Assembly: GCF_008728515.1 (NCBI RefSeq)
Contig: NC_044983.1
Span: forward strand, 128,149,139-128,213,138
Direction: 5' to 3'
Length of the DNA stretch: 64,000 bases
Source: Papio anubis
Taxonomy: Eukaryota; Chordata; Mammalia; Primates; Cercopithecidae
A program made the translations under genes and the position numbers. Shown one piece after another: positions 50,501 to 59,500 of this stretch. The notes under the pieces were generated by a model. The model had not been told where the DNA came from, made no database searches, and was given only the letters and a program-made list of their open reading frames with translations. Each line of letters starts with the position of its first letter. Within the stretch, counting starts at the first letter, position 1.

Positions 50501-53500
50501 CTCATTTTCCCATTTACTTAACTCATTGAGCTGTGTCTCGGGCGGCTGTGTGCCTCGGCCTGGGTGAGCAGAGGAGAGGTGCCCTCTTTTTCCCTGTGGA
50601 CTCAACCCATGGGGTGACCAGCGTGCCACTGATTAGAGGTTCTAACAATTGACAAAAGGAAGGTCTGTACCTGGTGGCCTGGGAATTCAAAAGAAAGAAG
50701 ACCTAAGTCTGCCTGGGAGAACCACGACAGTGTTAGAAAACGGAGTTGATATTTGAGGGTCAAAAAGGAATCTTCCAGACAGGAGCAGGCAGAAGGAAGG
50801 CTTGGAGGTGTGTTCAGGGAGTAATAGATATTTCTGGAGGCATTGGGGAGCTGGAGGAGATGAGAGGGAAGAGGAAGACAGGCTCACCTGCACACGAGGG
50901 AGTTGAGAGCTGATATTGGGCTCTGGCATAATTTCTCTGCCAGCAGCGGGGACTGGGTGGGACGTGGGAGCAGAAAGGCAGGAGGTGAGGCCTAAATGCA
51001 GAAATCTGGCAAAGAGTGTTTGCTGGTAGTTCAGGCAGAAGATGAAGGATGTCTAAATGAGGATGCTGTGGTGGGAACGAAGAGATGTGGAGCAGGTGTG
51101 AACCGTGACCAAGACAGAGGAGATGAACCCTGCAGGAAGGCCACCGGGTTGCTGGCTTGGGATGGCTGGGTGGCTGGTGGTACTGCTCCTTGTGCCTGGG
51201 GCACTGAGGCAGGGGCAGCAGATACTAAGTTCAGGCCTGGACGGTGAGCTTTGAGGTGGAGAGACCAGGTGGTAACTAATTGGCTTTAGAGATGAGAAGA
51301 AGCTCAAGAATGCCTGAGCTGGACATGAAGCTACATGAGGCATTCATGCTTAAGTGTCTGTTAAGACTGAGAGCAGATGGGCTCATTCAAGTAGAAGGCA
51401 GGACAGAGAGGAAGGGGAGCAGGCCCAGGCCAGGCCCTGAGAGCTTGACAGGTCCAGGGAAGGGGAGAGGAGGAGGGCCCAGTGTGAGTGAGAAGACGAC
51501 GCCCACAAACAGGCATGCTCAGTCCTCCCGAGGCTGGGCAGGTGCCCACCATGGCTCCACTTTCCTTCTCCCAGGCCCGCAGTGTCCGCTGCCGTTCAAC
51601 ACACTGGAGGTGGTTGGTGGAACAATCCTGTGTGAGACAGCCTCTGGCCCCACAGGGGCTGCCATCCAGCAGTGCCAATTGCTGTGCCGCCAGGGCTCCC
51701 GGAGCGTGTTTCCAACGGGGCCATTGATATGTAGCCTGGAGAGCAGACGCTGGGAGTCACAGCTGCCTCAGCCCCGGGCCTGCCAACGTGAGTGGCCTCA
51801 GGGCGTCTATCCTGCACCCTGCTCCCTCTCAGGGCTAGGGCTGGGACTGAGATGTGGAGGCGTGGTTGCTCCATTTTCCCACCCGAATATAGCATGTTCA
51901 TGGTAAGCCAGGTGGCACCAAGAGGTGAGAGAGAGTCCCATGGAGCATTTGCTTCTAGAAGGAGCAGATGTCCTTCACAGACCGACCCCTGGAATTAGGC
52001 TTTCTTTGTGCCTTCTCTGGAACCATCTGCTCCTTGAGAGAATTGGCATCCTTCCAACTTTCTTGGGATGTCCTGGATTCAGGAAAAATACTGGGCAGGT
52101 CAGTGCTCCAACAGCTGTATAGGTGGCTGACATGCTCAGAGCTGCTCTCCCAGCCTCTAGTGACCCTGCGCCATCAGCCTCTCCCCAAGACCACCTGGAC
52201 TTCCAGGGCTAATGCCTGGCTTAGCAGGGGGCCCTGGACTCTGCTCCAAGTAGGGCATCATCCTGATTGCTGGAACCTGTGTAAGTTTCGGCCCTCTTTC
52301 CCAGTGCTCTGACCAGAGCTCCTTTTGCCTTGTCACACACTGAACCCACTCTGGGACCTGGCACTTGGTCCACCCAGTGCAGTGGGAAGGGAATCTGGGA
52401 GGGAGACCAAGATCCTGGGACTGTCAACCCTAATGTTCTCCAGAATTCTTAACATGAGGTCTTAACATGAGGGAATCTGGGAGGGAGACCAAGATCCTGG
52501 GATTGTCACAAGGCTCTGGGTGGATGCCAGAGTGTCAAGGAGAACATTTGTTGCAAAGCACTCTGGGCTATAGAGGGTGCCTATCCAGAAAATTCAAAAT
52601 GTGATTTGGATAAATAATGGCCTGTCACTTTGGCTATGCTGAAATCGAGACCAGGATGGTCACAATTGACCCTAGAGCAAAGGACTTTGGGGAAAAGAGG
52701 CACAAACCTTGAGCTCCTGAAGTTGAATGCAGGCCACTGTGCATGATTGTTCAGGCTGTGCACTGAACAGCCTTAGAGAATGCCATTCACTCCCATCAAC
52801 TATGATGTCTGTTCTTAACCTGAAAAACCATATAGAGTGGCCCTGTCTGTATGCAAGATGGCATGGAAGATTTTCCAAGGAGAATGTCCAGGACCCCAAA
52901 ATGTAAAGCACCCTGGTTTGGAGGATGAGGCAGGACTGAGCTTTCTGTGAGGATGCTCAGTAATTTCAGAGACAAGATGTTATGCTGGAAAGTACTTAGA
53001 CTCAGAATGACAATGCGAATGGCAGTGCTTGTGTGTTTCCAGCTAAATGAGGAAGGGTTATTTTTGCAGGGGAAAACCTAAATAAAGAAAATAACTCCTT
53101 AGGCCTGTTGCCTCTGTCTGCTGACCTCTGGTGCTTGCCTGCAGGGCCCCAGCTGTGGCAGACCATCCAGACCCAAGGGCACTTTCAGCTCCAGCTCCCG
53201 CCGGGCAAGATGTGCAGTGCTGACTATGCGGGTTTGCTGCAGGCTTTTCAGGTTTTCATATTGGATGAGCTGACTGCCCGCGGCTTCTGCCAGATCCAGG
53301 TACGTGCCTGGCCTTCCCCACAGTGAGGGCTTGGACTGAACTCAGGGTTACCGCGTCAGAAAACCTGAGGGTTCACATTAACCTGAGGGTTTGAGTTCAA
53401 CCCTCACTATTTTATCAATGTACAAACTGATACCCAGAAATGGGAAGTAGTGTGGCCAAGGTTAATTACATAGCAGCAGAGGCAGAATCCATACCCATCT

Positions 53501-56500
53501 CATCATTGGCCATTCTTTCTACATAAAGATGTCAAACATTTACTGAGCACTTAATATGGGCATCCTGTGGTATAAATTAGCTAATGCAATCCTCATAGGG
53601 ACTTTATTATTATTGCTATTGTGCATATGAGGAAAATGAAGACCAGAGAGCTGGAAGACTTGTTCCAGAGTCATACAACCAGGAGAAGGTAGGGCCAGGC
53701 TGGCTGACTTGATCACAGAGCTGTGATCATCGTGTAGCACCTCCACCACCCATAGAGAAAGAGCTTGGGAACATGGGGCAGGAAGGCTAAAACCTCACAG
53801 TGTACTCTGCGCACCACAGTGTTAGATGTGTTTCTTAACAAACCCGAGAGGAGGCAGTATGGATCCTCCCCAGAAGAAGAGAATATTGGATGCCACCTGG
53901 AAAGGCATCCCACCGTATAAAATATAATTTTTCAGCTGTGTAACATATGAGGGCTTTGGTTATTTGAAGTCACAAGTGTTTAAAGAAGGAGTCTTTAAAG
54001 GTTGCTCAGTTAAATAAATCATTTTTTCTGCTCAAAGTTTGTTCAATCATCAGAGCAACTCATTTTTGGGACCTCATGTTAAGAATTTTGGAGAACATTA
54101 GGGTTGAGCATCATATAAATTATTTAAAAAATAAAAAAGAATTTTGGAGAACACACTTTTTACAAAACAATACACAGAGATTACTGTTGTTAAAACAAAC
54201 AGAGGCATGAATAGGCTTTGTCCTTTTATTCAAGGAAATACACTCACAACAGTGTCAGTGATGCCTATTAATTATTGGGTGCCGTATTTGTGGTGCCATG
54301 CTAGAAGCTCTACATTCTTTGCCTGTAATCATCACAGCACCCTGCTTGGTGGGTATCAGTAGCCTTCAATTTACAAGTGAATTAACTAAACATAAGGTGA
54401 GTTAGTTGTCCAAGATTTATCATCCCTTAATAAGTCCCGGTCTATCTAGACCAAATTTATTGATTCGTTTATTCATTCATTCATTGACTCATTCCTACAT
54501 TTAACAGATATTTGAATGCCTATTACAGGCTAGGCATATATTTAGGCACTGAAGGTAAATAAAGCCAATACTAGTTAAAGTGGTTAGGACAGATTTTAAT
54601 CAGGAATATATTATTGCAGTGGAGAAAAGAGTTCATCATGAACTGAACTCAACCTCAGTTTGTGCAGAGGTGACTGGGCATTTTAAAAGGAGAATGAGGG
54701 AATGGGGGTGGTAAACAGGGGGTTCGGTAGCATCAGGAAAGCGAAAGATTTAAAAAAAAGCAGGAAAGGGAGTTAGTCCATGTAAAACCCATCTGGGTTT
54801 GCTAACTGGTACTATTGCAGCCTCCCACAGAGGCTGGAGACAGGGGCCCCATCTTCAAGTGTTTGCTGGAATTAACAGTGAATTCTCTTGGCAGTCTTAA
54901 GTTTTCTAGACAGGCACTTTAAGAGAGGCTAGGGTCTTCCCAGGGGTCTGGCCTTGAGCTGTTAGAAACAATGTTAGTGCTTGTTCAAGTCTTTTGAGAT
55001 CAAGGCTGAGGTCTAGTAAGAGGGCTCAGAGGAGCCTGGCTAGAGTTTGGTTCATGACAGAGTCTTCAGGATACAGCAGTGAACGAGATCACCTCTTTGT
55101 TCTTTGGGGAGATGGCACTAAACAAGTACCTGTCAGGTAAGAGTGACAGCTAAGAGGGGAAATAAGGCAGGCTGAGCCTTGCTTGAGAGGGAAGATGGTG
55201 AGATGAGAGGGGTTTTACATAGAAAGGTCAGGGAACGGCCTCCAAGAGGTGCTATTGGAAGGGACGGGAGTGAGGTAAGGCTGAGGGCCTGTGAGTTCTG
55301 GGGGAGAGGAACCCCTGCAGAGGAAATAGAAGGTCAGAGTTTCTGTGATGGGTACATACTTAGTGTGAGCCATAAAATTGAGGGAACCAGTATGGGTGAG
55401 CAGAGCAAAAGAGGGAACTGCAAATTGGGGTGTGCATGCTGAAAATGGCTCAAGGCCTTGTTGGCTGTGGCTAAGGTGGTGAGTTTTATTCTGCATGTGA
55501 TGGGACATCACTGAAGTTGAGAAAGTGACAGGATGATTGGAGTTTTACAGTTTTCTTCAGCTACTGTATAGAGGGTAGACTTTGAGGGGTTCAAGGTGGG
55601 AGCAGGGGTCCTCACTGAAGCCTGGGGCCAGGCAGCAGTACAGAACATGAGAAGCAGCAGGAATCTTGACATATTGGGACCACAGAGCCCACAGGACTGG
55701 GTAGTAGGTGATGCATCATGGGAAGATGGAGGTGTTGAAGATGACTAAGTTTTGGATGCAGGGAATGACTGAAGACATGTGTTTTCAACACGGGGAAATT
55801 AAATCCCATGCAGAAAGGAGTAAAATGTTCTGTAATTCAGGGGATTGGAGAGCTGAGGACCATGCTGAAGACAGAGATAAGGTCAGGAGGAAGTCGGGCA
55901 GGGGACCTAGTCCTAATGGCTTCCTAAACAAGGTGTCAGGATATGACCATGAGACAGAGAGCTTCTAAGGTCAGAGCTTCTAAGAAGGCAGTCGTATTCT
56001 TCAGAAGGAGGAGATGATACATAGACTTTCAAGTCAGATAGATCTGGCTCCAAACCTTGGCTCCAGCACTCCTACCAGTGTGACCTGGGCCTTTCCCAGG
56101 CTTAGCAAGTCTCAGTCAATCATCTGTGAAATGGGGTTAGGAAAACCCACCTTGGAGGGTCAGGTTAAGTGAGATAACATACAGATCCAAAGCTCTTTCT
56201 CTTTACCCTCCATTGAGAGCTAAGGAGGTTGTTAGTGGAGTTTTGAATCCCGACTGTACCACCTACTGGCTGTGGGATCTTAGGCAGTTTCTCAGTCTCT
56301 CAGAGGCAAATTCTCCATCTGGAATGTGGGGTAATAAGAGTCCCAACTCCATAGACTTGTTTTGGAGATTAAACTAGCTAATATGTTTAAAACACTTCAC
56401 ACAGGGCCTGATGAATAAAACATGTTCAAAAATCGTGCCACAGTGTCTTCTGAGAATACTTCTGGGAATAAGCCCCTGGCACACAGCAGGCTCTCATTAA

Positions 56501-59500
56501 ATGACAACTATATGAACACCCCACATCCATGTTTTTACCTTCACCAGGGGTGTGGCACTGGGTATGACACGTAGTAAGGTCTGGGTGCCATGGCCGTTGG
56601 GAGGGATGGCATGCTGACATTCAGGCTTTGCATGCATTGGGCCCCCGGGGCCAGCTTTCAGGGCACTGTCTGCATTCTGAAGAAGGTAGGTGAGGCCTTT
56701 TGTGGTGAAGACTGAGGGCCAGGGCCACATCAACTCTGAATTACTCATTGGTGACAGAGTTCACTTTCCTTCTAGAACCCTCCATTCCCTCTCTAGGCAC
56801 CCAAGTTTTGATAAACTGACTTCCCTTTGGGCTTTATATAAACTTTCTTGGAATTTACGTTTTGCCATCTTCTGAATTCTTATGTCCCCCCGAAATTCAT
56901 ATCCAAACCATAATCCCCAACATGATAGTATTAGAGGATTTTGTGTTAGGTCATGAGGGTGCAGCCCTCATGAATGGGGTTAGTGTCCTTATAAAAGAGA
57001 CCCCAGAGAGATCCTTGCCCCTTCCACCATGTGAGAACACAGTGAGAAGACAGACATTTATGAAGAAACCTTCACCACATATGACTGGCATCTTGATCTT
57101 GGACTTCTCAGCTTCCAGAAGTATGAGAAATAAAGTTCTGTTGTAGACACCCAGTCTGTGGTATTTCATTATAGTCATCCAAATGCACTAAGATACCCTT
57201 TGAAAGAGGCTGATATGAAGAGGGAGAGAAGTAGCTTGTGTTCAACCCTGGACCAAAGCCTGGCACTGTCATTGGGCTAACAGGTCTCTCAACCGTCCGT
57301 CTTTCTCCCCAACCTTGAGGAGCCTGCAGTACATCACTCACAGACATTCAGGGGGCACAACTCACCCACACTTAGGCTGGGAGGAGAGACCAGGCTGCGT
57401 AGTCAACATTGAGGAGCTGGTGGATGCTGTAGGGGTTCAGAGGTGTCCCACTGAATGTATGTATGGTGAAGACATTTGCAGAGTTGGCTAAAGTTGTTTC
57501 ACCAGTGAAATATGGTGACTGGGCTTTGGATGCATGGAGTCCTGCTCTTCCTCCACTTATACCTCTGTACACCATGTGACTAGGGCAAGTTATTTAACTT
57601 CTCTGAATCTTGTTTTCCTCAGGTGTGGAAAAGGGGGTCACATTCGTTGACCCCCTGAAGTAGGGTTGGAGAAGGATTGAAGGAAGTAACATAAGCCAAG
57701 TTCTGGTTCCTGGTGTGGACCCAACAAAACTAGCTTTCTACTCTGTGTTCTTGAGCTGAAAGTGTCTGTCTTCTTGTAGGTGAAGACTTTTGGCACCCCA
57801 GTTTCCATTCCTGTCTGCGACAACTCCTCTGTGCAGGTGGGATGTCTGACCAGGGAGTATTTAGGAGTGAATGTTACATGGAAATCACGGCTTGAGGACA
57901 TCCCAGTGGCCTCTCTTCCTGACTTACATGACATTGGTATGTTTTTCTGTGGTGGTACCTAGAATAAGCTATGCAGCCTCTCTGAGTCTCAGTTTTCTCT
58001 TCTGCCAAATGGAGCTAGTGAAGAAGCCCATGATGTCTTCCTGTGAAGATTATAGGGAGAGCTAATTATTTAAAAATATATAGTAATCGATAGAGTTCTT
58101 GCCAATCATACACTAGAGTTAAATAATGTCAACAAAGAGCCTGGTTCTGTGTCATGAACATCTTCTAATATTTCTCTTGATTTTCTGCATGCAGAGAGGT
58201 GAAACAGAATGTGTGAAGGGGACAGCAGTGTGGGCTGGGGAAGTCTTTATTGGTTTTTAACTTATGTCTCGTCCACTTTCAATTGTAAAGCATTTCAGAC
58301 CACTTATACCATTTAAAACAGGGCAGTGATGATATGGATGAGTCAACAGAGGAGAGAGAGAAGAAGAATGGATTTTATGATAGCTACTGTGGGCATGTGC
58401 CGTGTTCAGCTCTGAGCTTTCTGGTAGGGTAGGAAAGAGCCCGTACATTTATGGCAAGAGAATGAGAGGCAACTCCATTTTCTCTTCCACCATCTGGCGG
58501 CCAAACATCCGGGGGGGGATTGGCTGGAGTTTGCCCTCTGTTCTATGAGGAAGAACTTCTGGAAAATGTTGCCAGGAAGGAGACTGCATCTCTATCATTC
58601 GCTAGTTCTCAGGATCATAATCCTCTAAATAATAATTCAGAAGCATTATGAATTCTCTGGGAGCCCCAGCACTGTGAATTAGGGGCCCCCTTCTATCTTT
58701 CTCCAAAGGGAGCCTGGATAATATGGGTATGTTGGGAGCTGCTAAAGCATGAGATGTTTATTGCTTGTTTCAATCTTGAGGCAGCGAGATTGGAGGCCAT
58801 GGGCTGGCTCTACAGTAGCCTGTTACAGACAGAATGTTTGCTGTGTGCAGGGATCTGCCCCAGCTCCTGGCATGGTGTTTGCCTGCTTTCTTCCTAGGAA
58901 CTACTTACCATTTGACAGCTGGAGCCCTCTCAGTGTTTAGCTAAACACTGAGGCAGAAGGCCCCGTTGCCTCTTCAAGTCCTTGCTTTCTTTTTGAGTGG
59001 CCACTTCACACGCATTCTCTCCTAGGACCCTCACCTAGTGCAAAGAGAGCCATTCCCAAGCCATTTTTCAGATGGGAAAACTGAGGCTCAGTGATGTTCA
59101 GTGCCTCATTAAGGGTTGAGGCAGATGAGTATCTGGATCTTGCACCTTAGACTAGTGACTGAAGATGTGATCTCCTATGCCAATGTAGGTTGCATTGGTG
59201 CCGCAGAAATGGCAGGAGCCAGGAGATCTGGACTGGAGTCCCTACTTGTGCTTCTGACTCCTGGGTGACCTTGAGTCAGTCCATCCCCTTCTCTGGGCCT
59301 CAGTTCCTCCCTCTATAAAATGAGACACCACATGATGCCTATGTCTCATTTCAGCCTGGATATTCTAGGCGTCTCTGCCCCCTAGATCCTCCCTGGCCCT
59401 TACAGAGAACAGTGGGGGTGACCTCTACCTTATCCTGTGTCTTACAGAGAGAGCCTTGGTGGGCAAGGATCTCCTTGGGCGCTTCACAGATCTGATCCAG

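Larger units (their letters stand above)
51788..53144 (+). other. TG intron 17
   Basis: Holds a local duplication (52,389-52,510) and the left arm of an inverted repeat (52,424-52,461) whose partner is in intron 18. Otherwise no named repeat recognised. Confidence 0.75.
53300..57779 (+). other. TG intron 18
   Basis: 4.5 kb. MIRs at about 53,520-53,745 and 54,270-54,430; right arm of the inverted repeat at 54,070-54,107; MIR-like antisense sequence near 56,030-56,420; and a MaLR-like LTR fragment at about 56,868-57,195. The stretch 54,560-56,000 looks unique. Confidence 0.7.
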
